Below, one piece after another: positions 14,823-22,426 of a stretch of 34,661 nucleotides of DNA; the stretch's first letter is position 1, and every line of letters begins with the position of its first letter. The notes under the pieces were generated by a model. It searched no databases and had not been told where the DNA came from. It saw only the letters and a list, made by a program, of their open reading frames with translations. This stretch comes from Mycobacterium sp. GA-1841 (GTDB lineage Bacteria; Actinomycetota; Actinomycetes; Mycobacteriales; Mycobacteriaceae). Location: positions 1-34,661 of the forward strand of contig NZ_MBEQ01000123.1 of assembly GCF_001954135.1 (NCBI RefSeq), written 5' to 3'. The position numbers and the translations under genes are program-made.

Positions 14823-16292
14823 TTAGACCTTCACGGCCGCACGGTGTTTGGTGAACATCAGCGATTCCTCGTCCACCTTGCCGTAGCGGATCGTGCGCAT
14901 GTCGAAGAAGTAGTTCTGCTTGAGCTTCCACGGCGCGGCCGAACCCGATTTGGGCAGGGTGTCCATGGCCCGGCGGAAGTAGCCGGGGGTGAAGTCCATG
15001 AACGGCAGTTCGTCGACGCCGGCGCCGGGGTGCTGGGGCTCGACTCGGTCGAAACCGTTGGCGTCCATGTAGTTCAGCACGCGGCAGATGAACTCTGAGA
15101 CCAGATCGGCCTTGAGCGTCCAGGATGCGTTGGTGTAGCCGAAGGTGATCGCCATGTTGGGCACGCCGGAGAGCATCAGGCCCTTGTAGGTCATGGACTT
15201 GGTCAGGTCGATCGGCTCACCGTTGCGGTGGGCCACCGCGCCACCGAACAGCTGCATGTTCAAACCGGTTGCCGTGACGATGATGTCGGCCTCCAGCTCC
15301 TGTCCGGAGCTGAGCTTGATCCCGGTTTCGGTGAAGGTGTCGATGGTGTCGGTGACGACGCCGGCCTTGCCCGAGCGGATCGCCTTGAACAGATCGCCGT
15401 TGGGCGCCAGGCACACTCTCTCGTCCCACGGGTCATACCGCGGGCTGAAGTGCTTGTCGTAGTCGAATCCCTCGGGCAATCGGCGCTCGGCCATCCGGCG
15501 CAGCACCTTCTTGAACAATCCCGGAAAATTGCGGGCCACCTGGTACTGCCCGGTGCTGTAACCGATCTGCTTCCACCGGTTGACGAAGTGCGCGAGGTTC
15601 TTCGGCAGGTACTTGTTGGCCTTGAGCGCGATGGAGTCCTCCAGCGGCAGCGAGCCGATGTAGGTGGGCGAGCGCTGCAACATCGTCACATGGCCGACGC
15701 CGCCGTTGACCAGGGACGGGATCAGCGTCACCGCGGTGGCGCCGGAGCCGATCACGACGACGTTCTTGCCCGTGTAGTCCAGGTCCTCGGGCCAGTGCTG
15801 CGGGTGGATGATCTGGCCCTTGAAGTCCGCGGCGCCCGGGAACTCGGGCGAGTAGCCCTCGTCGTAGTTGTAGTAGCCGCTGCAGACCGACAGGAACGAT
15901 GCCGTGATCTGCTTGGTCTCGCCGTCGTGTTCGACGTCGACGGTCCAGCGGTTGTCGGCATCCGACCAGTCCACCGAGAGCACGCGGTGGCCGGTGCGGA
16001 TGTGCTTGTCGATGCCGTTTTCGACGGCGGCCTCGTTGATGTAGTTCCAGATCGACTGCCCGTCGGCGATCGAACGGGCGGATTCCCACGGCTTGAACCG
16101 GAATCCGAGGGTGAACATGTCGGAGTCCGACCGGATGCCCGGGTACTTGAACAGGTCCCAGGTGCCGCCGATGTTTTCGCGACGCTCCAGGATCACGTAG
16201 CTCTTGGTGGGGCAGCGGTCCTGCAGGTGCCAGGCCGTGCTGATGCCGGAGATGCCGGCGCCGACGATCACAACATCGAAGTGTTCGTTCAT
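14823..16292 (-). CDS. ethA: Baeyer-Villiger monooxygenase EthA
   Basis: 489 aa, the same length as M. tuberculosis EthA. FAD/NADPH enzyme that inserts oxygen next to ketones and bioactivates thioamide prodrugs such as ethionamide. Seen: FAD Rossmann GAGISG (11-16), the BVMO signature FKGQIIHPQHW (157-167, FxGxxxHxxxW) and NADPH Rossmann GSGATA (182-187). Divergent from ethR; both starts flank a 73-bp region filled by the operator. The natural substrate is unknown; a role in mycolate/ketone metabolism has been suggested for the family. Confidence 0.94.
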   Translation of the reverse strand: MNEHFDVVIVGAGISGISTAWHLQDRCPTKSYVILERRENIGGTWDLFKYPGIRSDSDMFTLGFRFKPWESARSIADGQSIWNYINEAAVENGIDKHIRTGHRVLSVDWSDADNRWTVDVEHDGETKQITASFLSVCSGYYNYDEGYSPEFPGAADFKGQIIHPQHWPEDLDYTGKNVVVIGSGATAVTLIPSLVNGGVGHVTMLQRSPTYIGSLPLEDSIALKANKYLPKNLAHFVNRWKQIGYSTGQYQVARNFPGLFKKVLRRMAERRLPEGFDYDKHFSPRYDPWDERVCLAPNGDLFKAIRSGKAGVVTDTIDTFTETGIKLSSGQELEADIIVTATGLNMQLFGGAVAHRNGEPIDLTKSMTYKGLMLSGVPNMAITFGYTNASWTLKADLVSEFICRVLNYMDANGFDRVEPQHPGAGVDELPFMDFTPGYFRRAMDTLPKSGSAAPWKLKQNYFFDMRTIRYGKVDEESLMFTKHRAAVKV

Positions 16293-16305
16293 GGGACCGA
16301 CGGTA

Positions 16306-16360
16306 TCAACATGGTGTTGAGTGAGTCAACAGCCTGTTGATAAATTCAACACGGTGTTAG
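16306..16360. promoter_or_regulatory. EthR operator: three 15-bp palindromes at 20-bp spacing
   Basis: TCAACA-N3-TGTTGA occurs perfectly at 16306-16320 and 16326-16340, and with a 1-2 base decay at 16346-16360. Starts are exactly 20 bp apart, so all sites face the same side of the helix. Total length is 55 bp, matching the size of the operator reported for M. tuberculosis EthR, which binds cooperatively as several dimers. Confidence 0.85.
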
Positions 16361-16365
16361 GCTGC

Positions 16366-17013
16366 ATGACTGTGACCACCTCCAGCCCGGCCCGCGCACC
16401 ACGGGGGCGCCGCGCGGCCCGCCCGTCGGGCGACGACCGCGAGGCGGCGATCCTCGAAACCGCCCGTCAGCTGCTGGAGACCAAGAAGTTCGCCGACATA
16501 TCGGTCGATGACCTGGCCAAAGGCGCCGGAATTTCCCGGCCGACGTTCTACTTCTACTTCCCTTCGAAGGAAGCCGTCCTACTGTCATTGATCGATCCGC
16601 TGATCAAACGGGCCGACACCGGATTCGACAGCGCGCTCGAAGACATGCCGGCGGATCCCAAGCGGGCAATCCGCCGGGGCATCGAGATCTTCTTCGACTC
16701 GTTTGCATCGCACCCCGCCACCGCACGCGCGGGCACCGAAGCCCTCAACAGCAGCCCGGAGTTCCGCGCCTTCTGGTCCGGGCTCATGCAGAAGTGGATC
16801 AACCTGACGGCTGCCCTGATTGCCGCCGAACGACAGCGCGGCGCCGCCCCGGGCACCATTTCCGCACTGGATCTCGCGACGTCACTCAACCTGATGAACG
16901 AGCGGACCATGATGGCGGCCCTCAGCGCCGAGCACCCCGCGGTCGACTACGACAAGGTGGTCGACACACTGACCCACATCTGGTTGACCAGCATCTACGG
17001 CGACACTTCGTAG
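16366..17013 (+). CDS. ethR: TetR-family repressor EthR
   Basis: 215 aa (M. tuberculosis EthR has 216). N-terminal HTH: ADISVDDLAKGAGISRPTFY, then FYFPSKEAVLL. The C-terminal ligand domain retains segments such as MQKWINLTAA and LNLMNERTM, which line the hydrophobic pocket. Represses ethA and itself from the divergent operator immediately upstream. The ATG at 16366 is chosen by homology; frames starting inside the operator are not credible. Bases 16306-16360 leave only 5 bp between operator and start, so the transcript must be short or leaderless. Confidence 0.93.
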   Translation: MTVTTSSPARAPRGRRAARPSGDDREAAILETARQLLETKKFADISVDDLAKGAGISRPTFYFYFPSKEAVLLSLIDPLIKRADTGFDSALEDMPADPKRAIRRGIEIFFDSFASHPATARAGTEALNSSPEFRAFWSGLMQKWINLTAALIAAERQRGAAPGTISALDLATSLNLMNERTMMAALSAEHPAVDYDKVVDTLTHIWLTSIYGDTS

Positions 17014-17030
17014 CCCGTCGCCCGGCTGTG

Positions 17031-17044
17031 CGAACATATGTTCG
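17031..17044. promoter_or_regulatory. SOS (LexA) box-like palindrome over the dinB start
   Basis: CGAACATATGTTCG is a perfect 14-bp palindrome and matches the core of the mycobacterial LexA box (TCGAAC-N4-GTTCGA) except for the outermost base on each side. The ATG of dinB (17038-17040) lies in its centre, so a bound repressor would block a short-leader or leaderless promoter. Confidence 0.65.
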
Positions 17045-18243
17045 TGTCCGAAGCCGCGGCCATCTTGCACGCTGATCTCGACTCGTTCTACGCGTCGGTC
17101 GAGCAGCGCGACGACCCGGCGTTGCGCGCCCGGCCCGTGATCGTCGGGAGCGGGGTGGTGCTGGCGGCCAGTTACGAGGCGAAGGCGTTCGGCGTGCGCA
17201 CGGCGATGGGCGGACGTCAGGCCCGGGCGTTGTGCCCGCAGGCGGTGGTGGTGCCTCCGCGGATGGCTGCCTATTCCGAAGCCAGCCGGCACGTGTTCGA
17301 GGTGTTCCATGACACGACGCCGGTGGTCGAGCCGTTGTCGGTGGACGAGGCGTTCCTCGACGTGTCCGGGCTGGCCCGGGTTTCGGGCAGTCCGGTGGAG
17401 ATTGCCCGACGGCTGCGCGAGCAGGTCAGCGAACAGGTGGGCCTGCCCATCACCGTCGGCATCGCCCGCACGAAGTTCCTCGCCAAGGTCGCCAGCCAGG
17501 TCGCCAAACCGGATGGGTTACTTCTGGTCCCGCCCGATCGCGAGCTGGCATTCCTGCATCCACTGCCGGTGCGCCGGCTCTGGGGCGTCGGCGCCAAGAC
17601 CGCCGAGAAGTTGCACGACCACGGCGTCGAGACGGTGGCCGACGTGGCGGAGCTGTCCGAGTCGGCGCTGCGCACCATGGTCGGCGGCGCGATGGCCCGG
17701 CAACTATATGCGTTGTCGCGCAACATCGATCGTCGCCGGGTGACGACGGGCGTGCGGCGCAGTTCGGTCGGCGCCCAGCGCGCGCTCGGGCGACGCGGCA
17801 ACACGATGTCCGCCGCCGAGGTGGACATGGTGGTGGTCAATCTGGTCGACCGGATCACCCGCCGGATGCGCGGCGCCGGACGCACCGGACGCACCGTCGT
17901 ACTGCGTTTGCGCTTCGACGATTTCGGCCGCGCCACCCGGTCCCACACCCTGCCCCGGGCCACCGCCTCCACGGAGGCCGTGCTGGCCGCGGCCCGGGCC
18001 TTGGTGACGGCCGCCGCGCCGGTGATCGCCGAGCGGGGGCTCACCCTCATCGGTTTCGCGGTGTCCAACATCGACCACGCGGGCAGCCAGCAGCTGGAGT
18101 TGCCGTTCGACTCCGAGCCCGATCCGGTGGCGATCGACGGCGCGATCGACGAGGTACGTCAGCGGTTCGGCAACGCGATGTTGACCCGCGGTGTGCTCGT
18201 CGGGCGTGATCCCGGGCTGGAAATGCCCACGCTGCCGTATTAG
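17038..18243 (+). CDS. dinB: Y-family DNA polymerase IV (DinB, third mycobacterial type)
   Basis: 401 aa translesion polymerase. Palm carboxylates are Asp13 (HADLDSFYASVE) and Asp103/Glu104 (SVDEAFLD). The steric-gate position is Tyr18, so ribonucleotide exclusion should be retained, unlike the Leu-gated DinB2 of M. smegmatis. HhH/thumb motif: LWGVGAKTAEKL. A little-finger domain follows. A clamp-binding motif QLELPF (352-357) sits near the end. Position next to ethR matches what I recall for M. smegmatis dinB3. A GTG at 17044 is an alternative start just past the SOS-like box. The stop overlaps the convergent membrane gene by 4 bp. Confidence 0.9.
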   Translation: MFVSEAAAILHADLDSFYASVEQRDDPALRARPVIVGSGVVLAASYEAKAFGVRTAMGGRQARALCPQAVVVPPRMAAYSEASRHVFEVFHDTTPVVEPLSVDEAFLDVSGLARVSGSPVEIARRLREQVSEQVGLPITVGIARTKFLAKVASQVAKPDGLLLVPPDRELAFLHPLPVRRLWGVGAKTAEKLHDHGVETVADVAELSESALRTMVGGAMARQLYALSRNIDRRRVTTGVRRSSVGAQRALGRRGNTMSAAEVDMVVVNLVDRITRRMRGAGRTGRTVVLRLRFDDFGRATRSHTLPRATASTEAVLAAARALVTAAAPVIAERGLTLIGFAVSNIDHAGSQQLELPFDSEPDPVAIDGAIDEVRQRFGNAMLTRGVLVGRDPGLEMPTLPY

Positions 18244-18671
18244 AAGAACTGCGCCGCAATGAATCCGGCCAGCAGAACCGCGAATCCACCGATCTCACCC
18301 ACGATCAGCGCCACCATGCCGGCATGCAGCGCACCGGTCGGGTGCTCGAATTGGTTCGTGGTGTCCCGTTTGGCGCCGTGCTCGATGTAACTGCCGATCG
18401 CGACGACGAAGAAGAACACGAGCACCATGGCCGCGGTGAGGTTGACCCCGGTAGGCCAGGCGCTGAGCTCGACGAACACCGCCACCAGCAGTGTCGCGAA
18501 GGAATACAGCAGGGCGGCTCGGTGGGCGATGTCGACGTACGGGTGGGCCAGGTGGTTTTCACTCGTGGCCATCTGCCGGTACTTCCACACCCCGAGCATC
18601 AGCGCCAGCAGGAAGATCAGGCCGGCGGCCAGCAGGGTGATGAGGGTGTCGATGCCGAGATCCGCGTGCAT
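18240..18671 (-). CDS. Four-helix integral membrane protein, unknown
   Basis: 143 aa with four hydrophobic helices at about 8-27, 50-70, 76-95 and 116-140. Between helices 1 and 2 is HPYVDIAHRAALLYS, which has conserved-looking His/Tyr/Asp residues. Between helices 3 and 4 a polar loop carries HGAKRDTTNQFEHP. I do not recognise the family. It starts 9 bp after the PHP gene stop and is probably co-transcribed with it. It converges with dinB with a 4-bp overlap of the stops. Confidence 0.75.
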   Translation of the reverse strand: MHADLGIDTLITLLAAGLIFLLALMLGVWKYRQMATSENHLAHPYVDIAHRAALLYSFATLLVAVFVELSAWPTGVNLTAAMVLVFFFVVAIGSYIEHGAKRDTTNQFEHPTGALHAGMVALIVGEIGGFAVLLAGFIAAQFF

Positions 18672-18680
18672 CGCGTGAGT

Positions 18681-19685
18681 CTATGAGGCGGTCCAGTCGA
18701 GCAGTTGTTCGGCGGCCCAGGTATTGATGATCCGTTCGGCCGGCACCTCGGCGTCCAGCGCGCGCTGGGCGCCGTAGCCCAGGAAGTCGAGTTGGCCGGG
18801 AGCGTGGGCATCGGTGTCGATGCTGAACAGGCAGCCGATGTCGAGGGCCAGCTTGAGCAGCCTCGTGGGCGGGTCGCGGCGCTCCGGGCGGGAATTGATC
18901 TCGACGGCGGTGCCATGGTCACGGCAGGCGCTGAAGACTTTTTCGGCATCGAACTTCGACTCGGCACGCTGACCCCGCCCGCCGGTGACCAGACGTCCGG
19001 TGCAGTGCCCCAGCACATCGGTGTGCGGGTTGGCGACGGCGTTCAGCATGCGCCGGGTCATGGCCGGGGCATCCATGGCGAGTTTGGAGTGCACGCTGGC
19101 CACCACCACGTCCAGGCGTTCGAGCAACTCGGGTTCCTGGTCCAGCGATCCGTCTTCGAGGATGTCCACTTCGATACCGGTGAGGATGCGCATCGGCGCG
19201 ACGAGCTCCCGCACTTCCTCGATCACGTCGAGTTGCTCGCGCAACCGTTCCGGCGACAACCCGTTGGCGATCTTCAGGCGCGGTGAATGGTCCGTGAGCG
19301 CACAGTATTCGTGGCCGAGATCGCGGGCGGCCAGCATCATCTCTTCGATCGGCGCAGAACCGTCGGACCAGTTCGAGTGCACGTGCAGGTCACCGCGCAG
19401 GGCAGCGCGCAACTCCCCGCCACCGAGATCCTTTGCGGTCGCGCGCAATTCGACCAGGGTGTCCGGCTCGCGTCCAGCCCAGGCCTGCGCGATCACCTTC
19501 GCGGTCTTGGGCCCCACCCCGGGCAGCGTCTGCCAGCTGTTGCTCGCGCCGAGGCGTTCCCGTTGGGCATCGGTCAACGCCTCGACGGTGTCCGCGGCAT
19601 TGCGATAAGCCATCACGCGTCGCGGTTCTTCCCGCGCCCGGTCCTTGTAGTAGGCGATCTGGCGCAGCGCGGTGACCGGATCCAT
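18681..19685 (-). CDS. PHP-domain phosphoesterase with N-terminal HhH (Rv3856c-like)
   Basis: 334 aa from the ATG at 19685, which has GGAG close upstream; a TTG 33 bases earlier would nearly touch the previous stop. The N-terminal PolX-like helical domain has a helix-hairpin-helix LPGVGPK (54-60). The PHP domain has metal ligands in DLHVHSNWSDG (99-109), LTDHS (132-133), GIEVDI (Glu172), VHS (His199), GH (His227) and D292/H294. The layout is that of the PolX C-terminal half with the DNA-binding repeat but without a nucleotidyltransferase domain. That suggests a DNA-end 3'-phosphatase or exonuclease (inference). 29 bp downstream of the aldehyde dehydrogenase gene. Confidence 0.85.
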   Translation of the reverse strand: MDPVTALRQIAYYKDRAREEPRRVMAYRNAADTVEALTDAQRERLGASNSWQTLPGVGPKTAKVIAQAWAGREPDTLVELRATAKDLGGGELRAALRGDLHVHSNWSDGSAPIEEMMLAARDLGHEYCALTDHSPRLKIANGLSPERLREQLDVIEEVRELVAPMRILTGIEVDILEDGSLDQEPELLERLDVVVASVHSKLAMDAPAMTRRMLNAVANPHTDVLGHCTGRLVTGGRGQRAESKFDAEKVFSACRDHGTAVEINSRPERRDPPTRLLKLALDIGCLFSIDTDAHAPGQLDFLGYGAQRALDAEVPAERIINTWAAEQLLDWTAS

Positions 19686-19714
19686 GTCTCCAGTGTGCCC
19701 GTCGGCGTCGGCGC

Positions 19715-21061
19715 TCAACCGGCGATACGGATCAGCTTCTTGTTCACGAATTCCTCGATGCCGTAGCGGCCGAGTTCCCGTCCGAATCCGGAGCGCTTGA
19801 CCCCGCCGAACGGCAGTTCGGCGCCCTCGGCACCGACGGCGTTGACGAACACCATGCCGGCGTCGATCCGGTCGGCCACCCGCTTGGCCTGCTCGGCGTC
19901 GGTGGTGAAGACGTAGGAGCCCAGACCGAACGGGGTGTCGTTGGCGATGGCGATGGCTTCGTCTTCGGAGCCGGCCTTGTACACCACGGCCACCGGGCCG
20001 AACAGCTCCTGGTGGTACGCGTCGTTGTCCTCGGTGACGCCGGTGAGCACGGCCGGCGGGTAGAAGGCGCCGCGGCGTTCGCCGGCCGAGGTCAGCTGCG
20101 CACCCTGGTCGACGGCCGTCTTCACCTGCTGCTCAAGACGTTCGGCGGCGGCTTCCGAGGACAACGGCGCGATCCCGTCGGCGGCCGCCAGCAGCTTCTC
20201 GGTGAACTTTGTCAGGAAGTCGTCGTAGAGGTTCTCGGCCACGATGAAACGCTTCGCGGCGTTACAGGCCTGGCCGGTGTTTTCCATGCGGCCCTCGACC
20301 GCGGACTCGACGGTGGCGTCGAGATCATCGGTGGACAGCACGATGAACGGATCGGAGCCACCGAGTTCCAGGACGCACTTCTTGAGGTTGCGCCCGGCGA
20401 TCTCGGCCACTGCGGCGCCGGCCCGTTCGGAGCCGGTCAGCGACACCGCGGCCACGCGTGGGTCGGCGATGATGTCGGCGACCTGATCGTTGGTGGCGCG
20501 GATGTCGACGTAGGCACCCTGCGGGAACCCTGCCTCCAGGAAGATCAGTTGCAGCAGCTCCGCGGATTCGGGGCACTGCGGGGCGTGCTTGAGCAGAATT
20601 GTGTTGCCCACCACAAGATTTGGGCCGGCGAACCGGGCCACCTGATAGTAGGGGTAGTTCCACGGCATGATGCCGAGCAGTACTCCGACCGGCCCGCGTT
20701 TGATCACCGCGCTGCCCTCGCCCTCGAGGAGGTCGATCGGCTCGTCGGCCAGGAACTTCTCGGCGTTGTCGGCGTAGTACTGGTAGATGGCCGCGCAGAA
20801 GTCCACCTCGCCGAGGGACTGGTCACGCGGTTTGCCCATCTCGCGGACGATCACGTCGGCGAGTTGCTCGCGGCGCTGTTCGTGCAGCTTGGCAACTTTC
20901 GCCAGGAGTGCGGCACGCTCGGCCACCGTGGTGGTGCGCGCCCAGCTGCGCGCGGTCTTCGCGGCGGCCTCGATCGCAGCCCGGATCTCGGCGTCGGTCG
21001 AGGTCGGGTAGGTGGCGATCACCTCGGCGGTCGCCGGATCGGTGACTGCGTACTCGCTCAT
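19715..21061 (-). CDS. NAD(P)-dependent aldehyde dehydrogenase (succinate-semialdehyde type)
   Basis: 448 aa ALDH. Oxyanion Asn135 (MPWNYP), general base Glu232 (LELGGS) and catalytic Cys266 (NTGQACNAAK) are all present, as are the coenzyme-contact LTGSERAG and the C-terminal ELPFGGVKRSGFGRELG. Sequence style and length fit the NADP-linked succinate-semialdehyde dehydrogenases (GabD1 group), which feed succinate to the TCA cycle, but other aldehydes are possible. It heads the minus-strand run with the PHP and 4-TM genes, with no obvious functional link. Confidence 0.85.
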   Translation of the reverse strand: MSEYAVTDPATAEVIATYPTSTDAEIRAAIEAAAKTARSWARTTTVAERAALLAKVAKLHEQRREQLADVIVREMGKPRDQSLGEVDFCAAIYQYYADNAEKFLADEPIDLLEGEGSAVIKRGPVGVLLGIMPWNYPYYQVARFAGPNLVVGNTILLKHAPQCPESAELLQLIFLEAGFPQGAYVDIRATNDQVADIIADPRVAAVSLTGSERAGAAVAEIAGRNLKKCVLELGGSDPFIVLSTDDLDATVESAVEGRMENTGQACNAAKRFIVAENLYDDFLTKFTEKLLAAADGIAPLSSEAAAERLEQQVKTAVDQGAQLTSAGERRGAFYPPAVLTGVTEDNDAYHQELFGPVAVVYKAGSEDEAIAIANDTPFGLGSYVFTTDAEQAKRVADRIDAGMVFVNAVGAEGAELPFGGVKRSGFGRELGRYGIEEFVNKKLIRIAG

Positions 21062-21210
21062 GTTCGCTCCAGATACTCAGCTCGCGGGATTTCGCATATT
21101 TCCGTGCCCGACACTACCGATTGCAACGGCAAAATGGCCGTGAAGCTACGTAATCAGCACCGCTCGGATTCCCAGGAATGAATCAGCGGACGCGACTAGT
21201 TTCGGATGAC

Positions 21211-22047
21211 GTGCGCTTCGCCTTCAAAACCTCACCGCAGAACACCACGTGGGCCGACATGCTTGCCATCTGGAAAGCTGCCGACACGATCGACGTCTTC
21301 GAATCCGGCTGGACGTTCGATCACTTCTATCCGATCTTCTCCGACTCGTCAGGCCCCTGCCTGGAGGGCTGGACGACGCTGACCGCGCTGGCCCAAGCCA
21401 CCGAGCGATTGCGGGTCGGCGTGCTCGTCACCGGCATCCACTACCGCCATCCGGCGGTGCTCGCGAACATGGCTTCCGCGCTCGACATCATTTCCAACGG
21501 TCGCCTGGAACTCGGGATCGGCGCCGGCTGGAACGAGGAGGAATCCGGCGCCTACGGCATCGAACTGGGCTCGATCAAGGAGCGCTTCGACCGGTTCGAG
21601 GAGGCCTGCGAGATTCTCAAGGGCCTGCTGAGCCAGGAGACGACGACGTTCGACGGCAAGTTCTACCAGCTCAAAGACGCGCGCAACGAGCCCAAGGGCC
21701 CGCAGCAGCCCCATCCGCCGTTCTGCATCGGCGGCAGCGGCGAGAAGCGCACGCTGCGTATCACCGCGAAGTACGCCGATCACTGGAACTTCGTCGGTGG
21801 TCCACCCGAGGAATTCGCTCATAAGCGCGACGTCCTCGCCGCGCATTGCGCCGATATCGGTCGGGACCCGAAGGAGATCACCTTGTCGGCGCACGTGCGC
21901 CTCGGCGAGGACCGCGATTACCAGAAGGTGGTCGACGAGGCCGCCGCACTGGGCGCCGAGGGCCTGGATCTGGCGATCATCTATCTGCCGCCGCCGTACG
22001 ACCCCGCGGTGCTGGAGCCGTTGGCCGAAGCGCTCCGGGGCAACTGA
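21211..22047 (+). CDS. F420-dependent LLM-class (luciferase-like) oxidoreductase
   Basis: 278 aa from the GTG at 21211, chosen because family members begin MRFAFKTSPQN. The ATG at 21178 would add 11 residues, with a ribosome site only one base away. Single TIM-barrel: GWTFDHFYPIF near the active site, LGVLVTGIHYRHPAVLA and LELGIGAGWNEEE. These signatures fit coenzyme F420 more than FMN enzymes, as expected in mycobacteria. The substrate cannot be told. Monocistronic, ending at a strong hairpin. Confidence 0.83.
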   Translation: MRFAFKTSPQNTTWADMLAIWKAADTIDVFESGWTFDHFYPIFSDSSGPCLEGWTTLTALAQATERLRVGVLVTGIHYRHPAVLANMASALDIISNGRLELGIGAGWNEEESGAYGIELGSIKERFDRFEEACEILKGLLSQETTTFDGKFYQLKDARNEPKGPQQPHPPFCIGGSGEKRTLRITAKYADHWNFVGGPPEEFAHKRDVLAAHCADIGRDPKEITLSAHVRLGEDRDYQKVVDEAAALGAEGLDLAIIYLPPPYDPAVLEPLAEALRGN

Positions 22048-22073
22048 ATTCCCGCAGGTGCAGTGAAAGCAAA

Positions 22074-22106
22074 TACGCTGGGCGGCCGTCGAGGCCGCCC
22101 AGCGTA
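22074..22106. terminator. Strong 14-bp hairpin terminator, shared by convergent genes
   Basis: Perfect stem 22074-22087 with 22093-22106 around a 5-nt GTCGA loop. It stands between the LLM oxidoreductase stop (22047) and the stop of the minus-strand 46-aa ORF (22122). No T-run on either strand, as is frequent in mycobacteria. Confidence 0.8.
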
Positions 22107-22121
22107 ACCGTTCGATATCCC

Positions 22122-22262
22122 CTAAATGCCGAAGCGAAGTAGCTCGTCGGCAGTGACCAGGCGTTCCTGTTTGGCCGGGAACTCGCGGCTCTTCATCGGA
22201 TGACGGAACAATGACCAGGCAATTCGACCCATCCGTGACCGACTTATCGGGTTGATGTACAC
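22122..22262 (-). CDS. Small basic protein, 46 aa
   Basis: GTG-started frame with a good ribosome site (AGGAG about 8 nt upstream on the minus strand), ending at a hairpin 15 bp past its stop. The N-terminal half is basic (RSRMGRIAW, RHPMKSRE) and the C-terminus reads RLVTADELLRFGI. No membrane helix, no Cys. Pro/Arg-rich start and helical end suggest a small regulatory or RNA/protein-binding peptide. Family unknown. Ribosome site, clear termination and non-random composition support a gene. Confidence 0.55.
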   Translation of the reverse strand: MYINPISRSRMGRIAWSLFRHPMKSREFPAKQERLVTADELLRFGI

Positions 22263-22426
22263 GGTGATCACTCCTGCGACTAACTGGTAGCTGTACCCGT
22301 AGTTCTACGTTACCGCAGCACTCTCACCGAGTCATTAGATACCGGACAACCGGCAAACAGTGTGAGCCACGCCGCACAAAAATATGCTGTTTTTATTGAG
22401 GCTGATGTGACTGATGTGATTACACG

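Noticed and set aside
17038..17046. Certain choice between ATG 17038 and GTG 17044 for dinB
   Set aside because: Neither has a clear ribosome site; ATG kept by convention, alternative noted.
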